Positions 1-9,799 of a stretch of DNA of 34,680 nucleotides are shown here, piece by piece. The stretch is from Betaproteobacteria bacterium (lineage in GTDB: Bacteria > Pseudomonadota > Gammaproteobacteria > Burkholderiales > CAIKXV01). Every line of letters begins with the position of its first letter. Position 1 is the stretch's first letter. The translations under genes were made by a program, and so were the position numbers. The stretch covers positions 1 to 34,680 of the forward strand of contig CANGYF010000027.1 in the NCBI GenBank assembly GCA_947458265.1, written 5' to 3'. The notes beneath the pieces were generated by a model. That model was not told the DNA's origin, did no database searches, and saw only the letters and a program-made list of their open reading frames with translations.

Positions 1-1
1 G

Positions 2-1048
<1,047 letters not shown>

Positions 1049-1070
1049 GGCACCCGGGAACGCACGGCCG

Positions 1071-1099
1071 AAAAAAACCCGGTCCCTCCCGGGACCGGG
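1071..1099 (-). terminator. Intrinsic terminator of rne (possibly bidirectional)
   Basis: A perfect 9-bp GC-rich stem (1078-1086 with 1091-1099) closes a 4-nt loop. Read leftwards it is followed by seven consecutive T residues (complement of 1071-1077), the classical Rho-independent layout, 24 nt past the rne stop. Read rightwards the tail is only CTTTCG, so it may also stop uvrB transcription, but less efficiently. Confidence 0.88.
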
Positions 1100-1123
1100 C
1101 TTTCGCCAAGCGTTGCCGCGCGG

Positions 1124-4100
1124 CTACTTGCGCGTCTCGATCTGCACCAGAGAATCCGCTTCAACCACGGCTGCAGGAACCACCGGACGCGGTGCGCGCC
1201 GCCGTACAGGCGCCGCTTCCGCCGCTGGCGCAACGACCGTGGCAGCAGTGGACTTGGTCTCGATCATCACCAGGTCGGCTGGCAGCACGACCGGCTCGCT
1301 TACCGGTGCAGCCGGCTTGCGGCGCTCGGCAGGCTGCGCTGCGACGGGAGCCGGCTCGACCATCGCCGGTGCCCGGACGACCGACTCCACCTGCACCAGG
1401 TCGCTCGCGATCGGTGCCTGCGCAACCGCCGCAGCAGGCTGCGCGGCAGGCGCCGGGGCTGCTGCCGGAGCTGGCTCGACCGGTTGCGGCGCCAGAGCTG
1501 CGGCCGGCGGTACCTGCTCCGGCACGGGAGCAGAGGCAACGGACGCCGTTTCTGCCGGAGCCGCGACCGGGGCTGCTAATGGGGCTGCGACCGGGACCAC
1601 GCCCTGAGCTGCGGCTGGCGTTGCAGCTTCCACGACAGGTGCGACCGCAGCGACCACCGGCTGCGACACTGGCTGCGACACCGGTGCCACCGCCGCTTCG
1701 ATCGCCATCGGAGACACGAGTCCGGCAACAGCCACCGGAGCAGCCGGGGCTGCCGCGACCGGGGAACGCGGCGGCTCGCCGGCGATGCTGGCAGCCTCCT
1801 CGCCCGCTGCGGCCGTATCGACGCCACCAGCATCGCCCTCGTTACGACGCTCCGCGCCACCACCACGGCGGCCACGGCGGCGACGCGGACGACCTTCCCG
1901 CGGTTCGCGCAGTTCACCATTCGCATCGGTCGCTTCGATCGACGGATCGACCACCGTACCCGCTGCACCCTCTGCAACCTCGACCTGCTGGGCACGATCC
2001 CGTGGCGGACGCGGCTCGCGCTCTCCACGCGGCTCGCGAGGCTCCCTCGGTTCACGCGGCTCACGCGGCGGACGTGCGTCCAACGCCACGCCTTCCGCAC
2101 CTGCAGCGGCTGAATCCATCCGCGGCGCGCCATCGCGGCCACCGCGGCTTCGATCGCCACGCTGCGGCCGATCGCCGCGCGGTTCACGCTGCGGATCGCG
2201 CGCGCCTTCGGCGCGACCGTCGCGCCGGGCGTCGGCGGATCGCTCGCCACGCTCCGGGCGATCGCTGCGCCCGCCTCGGCGACGGTCACCGTCGCGGCCA
2301 CCGCTGCGGCGTGCGCCGTCGCCGTGGGTCGCGCGAGCGACCGGGGCGGCCGCTGCCGAGGGTACGGGCGCCGGCTCGACGGCCGGTGCCGGTGTCGAGG
2401 GCTTGCCGCTGAGCCAGCCGAACATCTTGTCGAACAGGGAGCGGGGTGCCGGTGCAGGCGCAGCCGCCACGGGCGCCGGCTGGGCCACCGGTGCCGGTGC
2501 CGGCATCGGCGGCGGAGCCTCCGGCGTGATGCCCTGCACCGCGGCCTGCGGCCGCTGCGGCCGCTCGGCCGGCATGCCGGGCAGCGTCTCGGGTGCTTCC
2601 GGGGCCGCCACGAGCTGGTAGCTCGCTGCCGGCGGCTCGGACGCGTTGAGTTCGTCGTGGCGCAGGCGGGTGACTGTGTAGTTCGGGGTTTCCAGGTGGA
2701 GGTTCGGCACCAGGACGACATTGACCTTCTGGCGCAGCTCGATGCTCTGGATGTCCTGGCGCTTCTCGTTCAGGAGGAAGGTCGCGACATCCACCGGCAC
2801 CTGTGCATGGACTGCGCCGGTGTTCTCCTTCATCGCCTCTTCCTGCAGGATGCGCAGGATGTGCAGCGCCGTCGATTCGATGCCGCGCACGAAGCCGGTG
2901 CCATGGCAGCGCGGGCACGGGATGTGCGCCGATTCACCCAGCGACGGACGCAGCCGCTGGCGCGACAGTTCCATCAGACCGAAGCGGGAGATCTTGCCCA
3001 TCTGAACCCGCGCGCGATCGACATGCAGGGCATCGCGCAGCCGGGTCTCCACCTCGCGCTGGTTGCGCGCGTTCTCCATGTCGATGAAGTCGATGACGAT
3101 CAGACCGCCGAGGTCGCGCAGCCGCAGCTGGCGGGCGATCTCGTCCGCCGCCTCGCAGTTGGTGTTGAAGGCGGTGGTCTCGATGTCGCCGCCGCGCGTG
3201 GAGCGCGCGGAGTTCACGTCGACAGACACCAGCGCCTCGGTGTGGTCGATCACGATCGCGCCGCCCGACGGGAGGGTCACCTGACGCGAATATGCGCTCT
3301 CGATCTGATGCTCGATCTGGAAGCGGGAAAACAGCGGCACATCATCGCGGTAGTGCTTGATCAGATCGAGGTTGCCGGGCATGACGGCCGCCATGAACGA
3401 CCGTGCCTGGTCGTAGATGTCCGGCGTATCGATCAGGATCTCGCCGATGTCCTGGCTGAAGTAGTCGCGGATCGCCCGGATGACGAGGCTGCTCTCGAGG
3501 TAGATCAGCGACGGGGCGGATTCCCGCTTGGCTGCCGATTCGATCGCCTCCCAAAGCTTCAGCAGGTAGGCCAGATCCCATTGCAGCTCATCGAGCGTGC
3601 GGCCGATGCCGGCCGTGCGCGCGATCACGCTCATCCCGGACGGGACATCGAGCTGGGCGACCAGTTCGCGCAGCTCGTTGCGGTCTTCGCCTTCGATGCG
3701 CCGCGAGACCCCGCCGCCACGCGGGTTGTTCGGCATCAGCACGATGTACCGGCCGGCCAGGCTCATGTAGGTGGTGAGCGCCGCGCCCTTGGTCCCGCGT
3801 TCGTCCTTGTCGATCTGGACGATGACTTCCTGGCCTTCGCGCAGGGCGTCCTTGATGGTGGCGCGGGCGGGGTCGGTTTCAGCGCCGTTGCGGAAGTTGG
3901 AGCGCGCAACTTCCTTGAACGGCAGGAACCCGTGCCGGTCAGCGCCGTAATCGATGAAGGCGGCTTCGAGGCTGGGTTCGACCCGGGTGATGGTGCCCTT
4001 GTATATGTTGCTCTTGCGCTGCTCTTTTCCTGCGGTTTCGATATCGAGGTCGATCAGCTTCTGGCCATCGACGATTGCGACGCGGAGTTCTTCAGCCTGC

Positions 4101-4126
4101 GTCGCATTGAACAACATGCGTTTCAT
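1124..4126 (-). CDS. rne: Ribonuclease E
   Basis: Single-strand endoribonuclease of mRNA decay and of rRNA/tRNA processing, and scaffold of the degradosome; expected at the inner membrane face. The 1000-residue product starts with the family-typical [10 protein letters not shown]. The S1 RNA-binding domain follows (about residues 35-120), then the catalytic DNase I-like region with VDVNSAR and [11 protein letters not shown], and the zinc-link CPRC near residue 403, which joins subunits. From about residue 500 the protein becomes an Arg-rich then Ala/Pro-rich disordered tail, as in E. coli RNase E (1061 aa) rather than the short RNase G. A near-repeat of REP/EPR units lies at about residues 684-709. 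The start is supported by GGGAG upstream. Divergent from rluC, as in E. coli. Confidence 0.97.
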   Translation of the reverse strand: MKRMLFNATQAEELRVAIVDGQKLIDLDIETAGKEQRKSNIYKGTITRVEPSLEAAFIDYGADRHGFLPFKEVARSNFRNGAETDPARATIKDALREGQEVIVQIDKDERGTKGAALTTYMSLAGRYIVLMPNNPRGGGVSRRIEGEDRNELRELVAQLDVPSGMSVIARTAGIGRTLDELQWDLAYLLKLWEAIESAAKRESAPSLIYLESSLVIRAIRDYFSQDIGEILIDTPDIYDQARSFMAAVMPGNLDLIKHYRDDVPLFSRFQIEHQIESAYSRQVTLPSGGAIVIDHTEALVSVDVNSARSTRGGDIETTAFNTNCEAADEIARQLRLRDLGGLIVIDFIDMENARNQREVETRLRDALHVDRARVQMGKISRFGLMELSRQRLRPSLGESAHIPCPRCHGTGFVRGIESTALHILRILQEEAMKENTGAVHAQVPVDVATFLLNEKRQDIQSIELRQKVNVVLVPNLHLETPNYTVTRLRHDELNASEPPAASYQLVAAPEAPETLPGMPAERPQRPQAAVQGITPEAPPPMPAPAPVAQPAPVAAAPAPAPRSLFDKMFGWLSGKPSTPAPAVEPAPVPSAAAAPVARATHGDGARRSGGRDGDRRRGGRSDRPERGERSADARRDGRAEGARDPQREPRGDRPQRGDRSRGGRDGAPRMDSAAAGAEGVALDARPPREPREPREPREPRGEREPRPPRDRAQQVEVAEGAAGTVVDPSIEATDANGELREPREGRPRRRRGRRGGGAERRNEGDAGGVDTAAAGEEAASIAGEPPRSPVAAAPAAPVAVAGLVSPMAIEAAVAPVSQPVSQPVVAAVAPVVEAATPAAAQGVVPVAAPLAAPVAAPAETASVASAPVPEQVPPAAALAPQPVEPAPAAAPAPAAQPAAAVAQAPIASDLVQVESVVRAPAMVEPAPVAAQPAERRKPAAPVSEPVVLPADLVMIETKSTAATVVAPAAEAAPVRRRAPRPVVPAAVVEADSLVQIETRK

Positions 4127-4179
4127 TGATTCTGACTCCCGCGATCAAGCACGGGGTCGCGCGAAGCCGGGCGCGCAGG

Positions 4180-4198
4180 GCAACCGGAGGCCGGTTGC
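4180..4198 (-). promoter_or_regulatory. Stem-loop in the rne 5' leader
   Basis: Perfect 8-bp stem (4180-4187 with 4191-4198) and a 3-nt loop, 54 nt upstream of the rne start codon, inside the predicted ~480-nt rne leader. No T-run follows, so it is not an intrinsic terminator. E. coli rne mRNA has a long leader with hairpins through which RNase E controls its own mRNA; this hairpin is a candidate for the same role by position, not by demonstrated homology. Confidence 0.5.
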
Positions 4199-4522
4199 AG
4201 ATGCGGCAGGTCAGTGGTGAGGGTCTCGCACCTTTTCTGTCGAGGACACGCTTCTGACGGACATCCGGGTACCGACGCTCGACCCTGAGTCGATGTGCGC
4301 GGGAACCCGATTGAATGACCGGAAGCAAAGGAAAGACATCGAACGGACCAGCCAGGCTTCTGCGTCTGCATGCCGCGTTGGGGCGCTGCGGAAAGACCGC
4401 TGCAACACTCTCCCGCGGTGTTACGCACTTGATCGAGTAAGATCGCTGCTTGTTCAGGTGAGCGAAAGTAACCTGTGGATATCAGGGAAGACCGGTTCGG
4501 GTGTACCACTTTGGCCGGAAGG

Positions 4523-4551
4523 TTGTCCAGCACCTTGATCGCGCCTAAAGA
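4523..4551 (+). promoter_or_regulatory. Weak candidate promoter for rluC
   Basis: TTGTCC (4523-4528), 17-nt spacer, TAAAGA (4546-4551). The -35 matches 4 of 6 and the -10 only 3 of 6 consensus positions, so this is merely the best-spaced rightward pair I found before rluC. It would give a leader of about 65 nt containing the inverted repeat at 4590-4609. Confidence 0.25.
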
Positions 4552-4611
4552 CTTGATCGTTCAGCAAGTCTCCCGTGTACGAGGACTGTCCGCGGGTGCC
4601 GACCCGTGGCG

Positions 4612-4639
4612 AGTATAGCAAGATGGACCCCGCAGGCAA
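4612..4639 (-). promoter_or_regulatory. Predicted sigma-70 promoter of rne (extended -10)
   Basis: On the minus strand: TTGCCT (4639-4634), 16-nt spacer, TATACT (4617-4612), preceded by TG one base away, giving an extended -10 (TGCTATACT). Start of transcription would fall near 4605, about 480 nt before the rne start codon, comparable with the long autoregulatory leader of E. coli rne. The rluC ATG (4623) lies inside the spacer, so polymerase here should interfere with rluC transcription. Confidence 0.6.
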
Positions 4640-5645
4640 AGCGGCCGTCCGGCTGGAAATCGTTGACGAATCAAGCGCAAACCAGCGACTCGACAACTTC
4701 CTCCTGAAGATCCTGAAGGGGGTTCCGAAGAGCCACGTCTACAGGCTTCTGCGGCGTGGCGAGGTGCGCGTCAACGGCCAGCGTGCGCAACCCGAGCGCC
4801 GGCTGGCGCTGGACGACAAGGTCCGGGTGCCACCGGTACGACTGGGCGGCACGAGCACCGGCACCGCAGCGCGCAGCGGCGGCGAGACACCGGTGCTGCA
4901 GGCCCATGTTCTTTACGAGGACGATTGGCTGCTGGTCCTCGACAAGCCATCCGGCTGGGCTGTCCATGGGGGCAGCGGGGTCGCACGTGGCGTGATCGAG
5001 CAGTTCCGGGCCGAGCGGCCGACGGCGAAGTTCCTGGAGTTGGTGCACCGGATCGACCGTGACACCTCCGGCCTGCTGCTGCTCGCCAAGAAGCGCAGCG
5101 TGCTCACCGCACTGCACGAGGATCTGCGCGAGGGCAGGGTCACCAAGCATTATCGCGTGCTGGCTCATGGCACCTGGCGCAAGGGAGAGCGGACGGTGGA
5201 TGCACCGCTCCAGGAAACCTTGCAGGGCGTCGCGGAAAAACGCATGCGCGTGCCGGCGGCGGGCGAGGGCGGCCAGGCAGTCAGCGCAAAGACAGTGTTC
5301 AAGCCGCTGGCGACCTGGAAAGCCTTCAGCCTGCTGGACGCGCACCTGTTTACCGGCCGCACGCACCAGATCCGTGTACACCTTGCCCACGTCGCGCATC
5401 CGATCCTCGGAGACGATAAGTACGGCGATCCAGAGCGCGACAAGCCGCTGAGGAAGCTCGGTGTCCGGCGGCTGATGCTGCACTCGTTCAGCCTGCGTTT
5501 CAGGCACCCGGGCACCGGCGAGCCGATGACCATCGAAGCCCCGCTGCCGCCCGATTTCAACGCCTTCATCGGACAGCTCGACGCGCGCGCAGCCGAAGAA
5601 CGACAGTTACGTACCCCGAAAGCCCCGGATGCCCAGACAGTTTGA
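4623..5645 (+). CDS. rluC: 23S rRNA pseudouridine synthase RluC
   Basis: RluA-family pseudouridine synthase; E. coli RluC modifies positions 955, 2504 and 2580 of 23S rRNA. The 340-residue product (E. coli 319) begins with an S4-like RNA-binding domain (SANQRLDNFLLK ... LLRRGEVRVNGQR). The catalytic domain has the RluA motif HRIDRDTSGLLLLAK with the invariant Asp, then RTHQIRVHLAHVAHPILGDDKYG. ATG 4623 was chosen over the in-frame GTG at 4575 because the extra residues are outside the family pattern; neither has a clear Shine-Dalgarno. Head-to-head with rne as in E. coli, and overlapping the next gene by 17 nt, which suggests a shared transcript. Confidence 0.93.
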   Translation: MDPAGKAAVRLEIVDESSANQRLDNFLLKILKGVPKSHVYRLLRRGEVRVNGQRAQPERRLALDDKVRVPPVRLGGTSTGTAARSGGETPVLQAHVLYEDDWLLVLDKPSGWAVHGGSGVARGVIEQFRAERPTAKFLELVHRIDRDTSGLLLLAKKRSVLTALHEDLREGRVTKHYRVLAHGTWRKGERTVDAPLQETLQGVAEKRMRVPAAGEGGQAVSAKTVFKPLATWKAFSLLDAHLFTGRTHQIRVHLAHVAHPILGDDKYGDPERDKPLRKLGVRRLMLHSFSLRFRHPGTGEPMTIEAPLPPDFNAFIGQLDARAAEERQLRTPKAPDAQTV

Positions 5646-6285
5646 CCTCATCGTATTTGACTGGGACGGCACCCTCGCCGATTCCGCCGGCCTGATCGCC
5701 GGTTGCATACAGCAGGCCTGTATCGATATCGGCGCGCCGGTACCCAGCGATCAGCAGGCGCGCTACGTGATCGGCCTGGGCCTGGGCGATGCGCTCGCCT
5801 ACCTGGTGCCCGATCTGCCGCAGTCGGAGTACGTCCGGCTGGCCGAGCGCTACCGCACGCACTATTTTGCCGGCGATGCGCAGATCCCGCTGTTCGAAGG
5901 CGCGCAGGCGGCGTTGCACGACCTGCGCGCCGAGGGGTTCAGGCTCGCAGTCGCCACCGGCAAGACCCGGCGCGGCCTCGACCGGGCGATGCACAACCTC
6001 GGGGTCGCCGACTGCTTCGATGCGACGCGCTGTGCCGACGAGACCGCGTCCAAGCCGGATCCGCTCATGCTGCACGAGCTGTTCGCGGAACTGGGCATCG
6101 GAGCGCCGCGCAGCCTGATGGTCGGCGACACCACCCACGACCTCGACATGGCACGCGCAGCCGGGGTCGCCGGCGTGGCGGTCACCTACGGCGCCCATCC
6201 GGCGCCCCAACTGGCAGCGGCCGAGCCGCTGGCCTGCATCGACCGCTTCGAAGAACTGCACAGCTGGCTCAAGCTCAATGCCTGA
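5629..6285 (+). CDS. HAD-superfamily phosphatase, phosphoglycolate-phosphatase-like
   Basis: Haloacid dehalogenase hydrolase, subfamily IA. Motif I FDWDGTLADS near the N terminus supplies the nucleophile and general-acid Asp pair; motif II is in LAVATGKTRRG; the conserved Lys lies in ETASKPDP; motif III is MVGDTTHDLDMARAAG. A helical cap (about residues 20-85) separates motifs I and II, as in Gph. 218 residues is normal for the group. It overlaps the end of rluC by 17 nt, a linkage common in betaproteobacteria. True substrate cannot be read from sequence: phosphoglycolate is the usual annotation, but other small phosphoesters are possible. Confidence 0.88.
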   Translation: MPRQFDLIVFDWDGTLADSAGLIAGCIQQACIDIGAPVPSDQQARYVIGLGLGDALAYLVPDLPQSEYVRLAERYRTHYFAGDAQIPLFEGAQAALHDLRAEGFRLAVATGKTRRGLDRAMHNLGVADCFDATRCADETASKPDPLMLHELFAELGIGAPRSLMVGDTTHDLDMARAAGVAGVAVTYGAHPAPQLAAAEPLACIDRFEELHSWLKLNA

Positions 6286-6333
6286 CTCAATGCCTGACCG
6301 GCCGCAGATGATGCCTTCTGGAGGAAACACCGA

Positions 6334-7293
6334 ATGAGCCAATCCGACGGCAACCCGGGGAACTGGGAACGCAAGGTCCTCGAGAATCTTGCGACTTCCG
6401 CGCTGCAGGAGCAGCGCCGCAGCCGCTACTGGGGCATCTTCTTCAAGTCCCTGACCTTCCTGTATCTTTTTCTGCTGCTGTTCATCGCGGCCGGCTGGTT
6501 CGACGGGCACGACATGACGTCCCCTGGCAAACACACGGCGCTGGTGCAGGTGAACGGGGTGATCGCCACCGACAGCGCCGCGTCCGCGGAGCAGATCAGC
6601 GCCGGACTGCAGGCTGCGTTCAAGGACAGCAACACCCAGGGCGTGATCCTGCGCATCAACAGCCCGGGCGGCAGCCCGGTGCAGGCAGGGCAGATCAACG
6701 ACGAGATCCGGCGGTTGCGCGCGCAGCATCCGAACATCCCGCTCTATGCGGTGATTGAGGACGTGTGCGCGTCGGGTGGCTATTACATCGCGGTGGCCGC
6801 CGACCAGATCTTCGTCAACCGGGCGAGTCTGGTGGGTTCGATCGGCGTGCTGATGGACGGATTCGGGTTCTCCGGCGTGCTGGACAAACTCGGGGTCGAG
6901 CGCCGCCTGCTGACCGCAGGCGACAACAAGGGCTTCCTCGATCCGTTCTCGCCGATCGACCCGAAGCAGCGCGCGCATGCACAGCAGATGCTCAACGACA
7001 TCCATTCGCAGTTCATCGAGGTGGTGAAGCGCGGCCGCGGCGACCGGTTGAAGCCGGACCCGCAGATCTTCAGCGGGCTGATCTGGACCGGCGAGCGAAG
7101 CATCGCTCTCGGGCTCGCCGATGCGCTGGGCAGCGTCGAGTACGTGGCGCGCGAGGTGATCAAGGCCGAGACCATCGTCGACTACACGCCGCGCGAGAAC
7201 ATCGCCGAGCGCGTCGTTCGACGCTTCGGGGCTGCATCGGCCGAGGCGCTGTGGGGTGCGGCGACCGCGCCACGGGCCACGCCCGTGCGCTGA
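6334..7293 (+). CDS. sppA: S49-family signal peptide peptidase (SppA, short form)
   Basis: Membrane-anchored serine protease that degrades cleaved signal peptides. A single hydrophobic segment (about residues 39-56, SLTFLYLFLLLFIAAGWF) anchors a periplasmic protease domain. ILRINSPGGSP forms the oxyanion region; the nucleophile is Ser147 in CASGGYY and the general base is probably Lys199 in GDNKGFLDPF, the SppA Ser-Lys pair. The 319-residue length is the short, single-domain type that works as an oligomer, not the 67-kDa E. coli form. Strong Shine-Dalgarno GGAGG at 6320-6324. It converges on maf with 16 nt between the stops. Functionally related to LepB at the other end of the window. Confidence 0.94.
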   Translation: MSQSDGNPGNWERKVLENLATSALQEQRRSRYWGIFFKSLTFLYLFLLLFIAAGWFDGHDMTSPGKHTALVQVNGVIATDSAASAEQISAGLQAAFKDSNTQGVILRINSPGGSPVQAGQINDEIRRLRAQHPNIPLYAVIEDVCASGGYYIAVAADQIFVNRASLVGSIGVLMDGFGFSGVLDKLGVERRLLTAGDNKGFLDPFSPIDPKQRAHAQQMLNDIHSQFIEVVKRGRGDRLKPDPQIFSGLIWTGERSIALGLADALGSVEYVAREVIKAETIVDYTPRENIAERVVRRFGAASAEALWGAATAPRATPVR

Positions 7294-7309
7294 GCGCCGG
7301 GGCGGTCCG

Positions 7310-7921
7310 CTAGAGCACCTGGACGCCGAAATCCGGCAGCCGGCGCGTCAGCGCGATCAGGGGCAACCCGACCAGGGCGGTCGGGTCATCGCCCAGGATG
7401 CCGTCGGTCAGCACGATTCCCAGGCCCTCGACCTTTGCACTGCCGGCGCAGTCGTAGGGCCGTTCGCGCAGCAGATAGCGCTCGATCGCAGCGTCGTCCA
7501 GCATCCGGTAGCGGACGGTCGTGGTGACGACGTCGTCGACGCTGCGCTCCGGCACCCGCCGCATCACGCACAGTGCGGTATGGAACCGGACAGTGCGTCC
7601 GACCAGCCGCCGCAACTGGGCGACTGCGGCCGGGTGCGTGCCCGGCTTGTTCACTGGCTCACCGTCCAGATCGGCGACCTGGTCGGAACCGATCACCACC
7701 GCATCCGGCACCGTCGCGGCGACCGCCATCGCCTTGGCGCGCGCCAGCCGCCGGGCCAACGCGGCCGGCGCTTCGCCGGCCTGCGGCGTTTCGTCGACCT
7801 GCGGTGCGACGATATCGAAGACGATGCCCAGCCGCTCGAGCAGGGCCCTGCGATAGGGAGAGGTGGAGGCGAGGATGAGCCGGGGCGGGCTTGGCGGGAG
7901 CATCGCGGAGATCTTTGACAT
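7310..7921 (-). CDS. maf: Maf-family nucleotide pyrophosphatase (YceF type)
   Basis: Nucleoside triphosphate pyrophosphatase of the Maf/HAM1-like fold. The YceF group prefers methylated or non-canonical nucleotides such as m7GTP and is thought to clean the nucleotide pool. Diagnostic segments: LILASTSPYRRALLERLG, DETPQAGE, VVIGSDQVADLDG with a key Asp, NKPG, and CAGSAKVEGLG. Length 203 is typical. It is transcribed away from yceD and its start codon overlaps the -35 element of the yceD promoter. Genes upstream of maf here have the opposite orientation to E. coli yceF's usual neighbours but the same identity (rluC side, yceD side). An inner start (ATG at residue 7) is also possible. Confidence 0.93.
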   Translation of the reverse strand: MSKISAMLPPSPPRLILASTSPYRRALLERLGIVFDIVAPQVDETPQAGEAPAALARRLARAKAMAVAATVPDAVVIGSDQVADLDGEPVNKPGTHPAAVAQLRRLVGRTVRFHTALCVMRRVPERSVDDVVTTTVRYRMLDDAAIERYLLRERPYDCAGSAKVEGLGIVLTDGILGDDPTALVGLPLIALTRRLPDFGVQVL

Positions 7922-7943
7922 CGGGAGGAAAGGGCAATATTAT
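7915..7943 (+). promoter_or_regulatory. Near-consensus sigma-70 promoter of the yceD-rpmF-plsX-fab operon
   Basis: TTGACA (7915-7920, 6/6), exactly 17-nt spacer, TATTAT (7938-7943, 5/6). This is among the best promoters visible in the window. Start of transcription is expected at about 7949-7951, only 2-4 nt before the yceD ATG at 7953, so the yceD message would be nearly leaderless. The -35 overlaps the maf start codon on the other strand. Confidence 0.8.
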
Positions 7944-7952
7944 CCGACGTTT

Positions 7953-8477
7953 ATGTCGCACACCCCCGTTATAGACAGCATCGCTTTCGCGCGTGCCGGC
8001 AGTCGCTGCCAGGGCACGATGCAGGGTGACCGGCTGACCAGGCTCGACGACAGCCTGGTCGACCGCGCCGGTGAGGTCAGCTACGAGGTGAGCGGCATTC
8101 TGTGGGACGAAAAGCCCGCGCTCGAACTGAAGATTGAAGGCTGGCTGATGGTCCGCTGCCTGCGCTGCCTCGGGCCGATGCGCTGGCCGGTGCATATCGA
8201 GAACCGGGTGCGGCTTGCCCGCGATGACGCAGATCTCGATGTGGCCGATGAAGAAGGGGTGGATGCGATTCCGGCGTCGCAGGAATTGAACGTGGCAGAG
8301 CTGGTGGAAGACGAATTGCTGCTGCAGTGGCCGATCGCACCGCGTCATGATGTTCATGGCATGACACAGTGTGCTGCCGAGCTACCTGCCGGCGGCGGCC
8401 AGGCGATCCATCCGTTCGCGGCACTCGAAAAGCTGTCGCCAGGGCGCGGCGGTACCGAACAAGGCAATCAAGACTAA
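7953..8477 (+). CDS. yceD: YceD family protein (DUF177), large-ribosomal-subunit-linked
   Basis: DUF177/YceD protein, conserved next to rpmF in most bacteria; linked to 23S rRNA accumulation in some organisms and plants, biochemical role unclear. 174 residues (E. coli 173). The family CxxC is Cys69/Cys72 in [10 protein letters not shown], followed by an acidic stretch and [23 protein letters not shown], the best conserved block. ATG 7953 gives the family start [16 protein letters not shown]; the longer frame back to 7863 would run through the promoter and is rejected. No Shine-Dalgarno is possible in the predicted 2-4 nt leader. Ten nucleotides separate it from rpmF. Confidence 0.9.
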   Translation: MSHTPVIDSIAFARAGSRCQGTMQGDRLTRLDDSLVDRAGEVSYEVSGILWDEKPALELKIEGWLMVRCLRCLGPMRWPVHIENRVRLARDDADLDVADEEGVDAIPASQELNVAELVEDELLLQWPIAPRHDVHGMTQCAAELPAGGGQAIHPFAALEKLSPGRGGTEQGNQD

Positions 8478-8487
8478 GAGGTTCATC

Positions 8488-8667
8488 ATGGCAGTCCAGC
8501 AGAACAAGAAATCGCCGTCCCGCCGCAACATGCGCCGTGCACATGACTTCCTCACCGCAGCACCCCTCGGCGTCGAGCCGACGACCGGCGAGGTTCACCT
8601 GCGCCACCACATCAGCCCGTCGGGCTACTACCGCGGCAAGAAAGTCACGGCCGGCAAGAAAGACTGA
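8488..8667 (+). CDS. rpmF: 50S ribosomal protein L32
   Basis: Small basic large-subunit ribosomal protein. The 59 residues begin [20 protein letters not shown] and end in Lys-rich [10 protein letters not shown]; this is the cysteine-free L32 type typical of proteobacteria. ATG 8488 is preceded by AAGAGG at good spacing; the longer open frame upstream is overlap with yceD and not coding. The order yceD-rpmF-plsX-fabH is one of the most conserved in bacteria and ties ribosome supply to membrane lipid synthesis. Confidence 0.97.
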   Translation: MAVQQNKKSPSRRNMRRAHDFLTAAPLGVEPTTGEVHLRHHISPSGYYRGKKVTAGKKD

Positions 8668-8779
8668 GCGGCGGGTTCTGCATCACCGACAGCACGCGAG
8701 TATCTGAATTGAAGCTCGGTGTATCGGCAGTCGGCGTCCGGCCCGGTGCAGGGCTGTCCGTGGCCGTCAGGCGCTGACG

Positions 8780-9799
8780 ATGGCGAGAGTCGTCGTTGCA
8801 ATCGACTGCATGGGCGGTGATCACGGGCCGCGCGTCACGGTGGCCGCGTCCATCGCCGCGGTCGACGCCGATCCCGACCTGTCGATCATCCTGGTCGGGC
8901 TGTCGGACGCGATCGGAACCGCGCTTCAGGCGGCTGGTCGCAGTGAAGGCGACCAACTGCGCGTCGTGCACTCGCCCGAGGTGGTCGCGATGGACGAGCC
9001 GCCGGCCAGCGCGCTTCGCAACAAGAAGAAGTCTTCGATGCGGGTCGCCATCAATCTCGTGAAGTCCGGCGAGGCGGATGCCTGCGTCAGTGCCGGCAAC
9101 ACCGGCGCGCTGATGGCCACCTCGCGCTTCGTGCTCAAGACCCTGCCTGGCATCGAGCGACCGGCGATCTGCGGCGTACTGCCGTCGGTCAACGGGCGCA
9201 CTTACATGCTCGACCTGGGCGCCAACGTCGACTGCACGCCAGTGCAGTTGTTGCAGTTCGGGATCATGGGCGCGAGCCTGGTAGGCGCACTCGAGCACGT
9301 CGAGTCGCCGAGCGTCGGACTGCTCAATATCGGCGTCGAGGACATCAAGGGCAACGACACCGTGAAGCAGGCGGCCGAGCTGATGCGCCTCAGCGGTCTG
9401 AACTTCTACGGCAACGTCGAGGGCGACGACATCTACAAGAGCACGGTCGATGTCGTGGTCTGCGACGGCTTCGTCGGCAACGTGGCACTGAAGACGTCCG
9501 AAGGCCTGGCGCAGATGCTCGGCATCGTGCTGCGCCGTGAAGTCAACCGCAATCTGTTGACACGGCTGGCCGGGCTCTGCTCGCTGCCGGTCATGCGCGC
9601 GTTCAAGCGCACGGTTGACCATCGGCGCTACAACGGCGCCAGCCTGCTCGGGCTGCAGGGCGTGGTGGTGAAGAGCCACGGCTCGGCCGACGCGTTCAGC
9701 TTCGGTTTCGCGATCGGCCGCGCAGTCGAGGAAGTACGCATGGGCCTCGCCGAGCGCATCAGCGAACGGGTGAACCTGCTGCAGCGGGGCGCGGCGTGA
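8780..9799 (+). CDS. plsX: Phosphate acyltransferase PlsX
   Basis: Peripheral membrane enzyme converting acyl-ACP plus phosphate to acyl-phosphate, the acyl donor for PlsY in phosphatidic acid synthesis. N-terminal [14 protein letters not shown] is the family signature, followed by [35 protein letters not shown] and [14 protein letters not shown]. 339 residues fits the family. The 112 nt between rpmF and plsX hold no terminator I can recognise and no strong promoter. The stop codon overlaps the GTG start of fabH (GTGA). Confidence 0.96.
   Translation: MARVVVAIDCMGGDHGPRVTVAASIAAVDADPDLSIILVGLSDAIGTALQAAGRSEGDQLRVVHSPEVVAMDEPPASALRNKKKSSMRVAINLVKSGEADACVSAGNTGALMATSRFVLKTLPGIERPAICGVLPSVNGRTYMLDLGANVDCTPVQLLQFGIMGASLVGALEHVESPSVGLLNIGVEDIKGNDTVKQAAELMRLSGLNFYGNVEGDDIYKSTVDVVVCDGFVGNVALKTSEGLAQMLGIVLRREVNRNLLTRLAGLCSLPVMRAFKRTVDHRRYNGASLLGLQGVVVKSHGSADAFSFGFAIGRAVEEVRMGLAERISERVNLLQRGAA

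Larger units (their letters stand above)
4127..4622. other. rne/rluC divergent intergenic region, no gene seen
   Basis: 496 nt between two divergent genes. Small open frames here lack recognisable protein features and look like noise. It holds the predicted rne leader (about 4605 down to 4127), the hairpin at 4180-4198, and an inverted repeat at 4590-4609 (8-bp stem with one G-U, 4-nt loop) next to the rne start site and 13 nt before the rluC ATG. A weak rightward promoter candidate is at 4523-4551. The length suits a regulated leader rather than a missing gene. Confidence 0.7.

Noticed and set aside
1192-2412. Overlapping plus-strand frames and repeats opposite the rne tail as a separate gene or repeat array
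   Set aside because: The Pro/Ala/Arg-rich frames mirror the low-complexity codons of the RNase E tail; not a CRISPR or independent repeat.
2324-4129. 601-codon plus-strand frame opposite the rne catalytic part
   Set aside because: Antisense to the most conserved part of RNase E; no domain visible.
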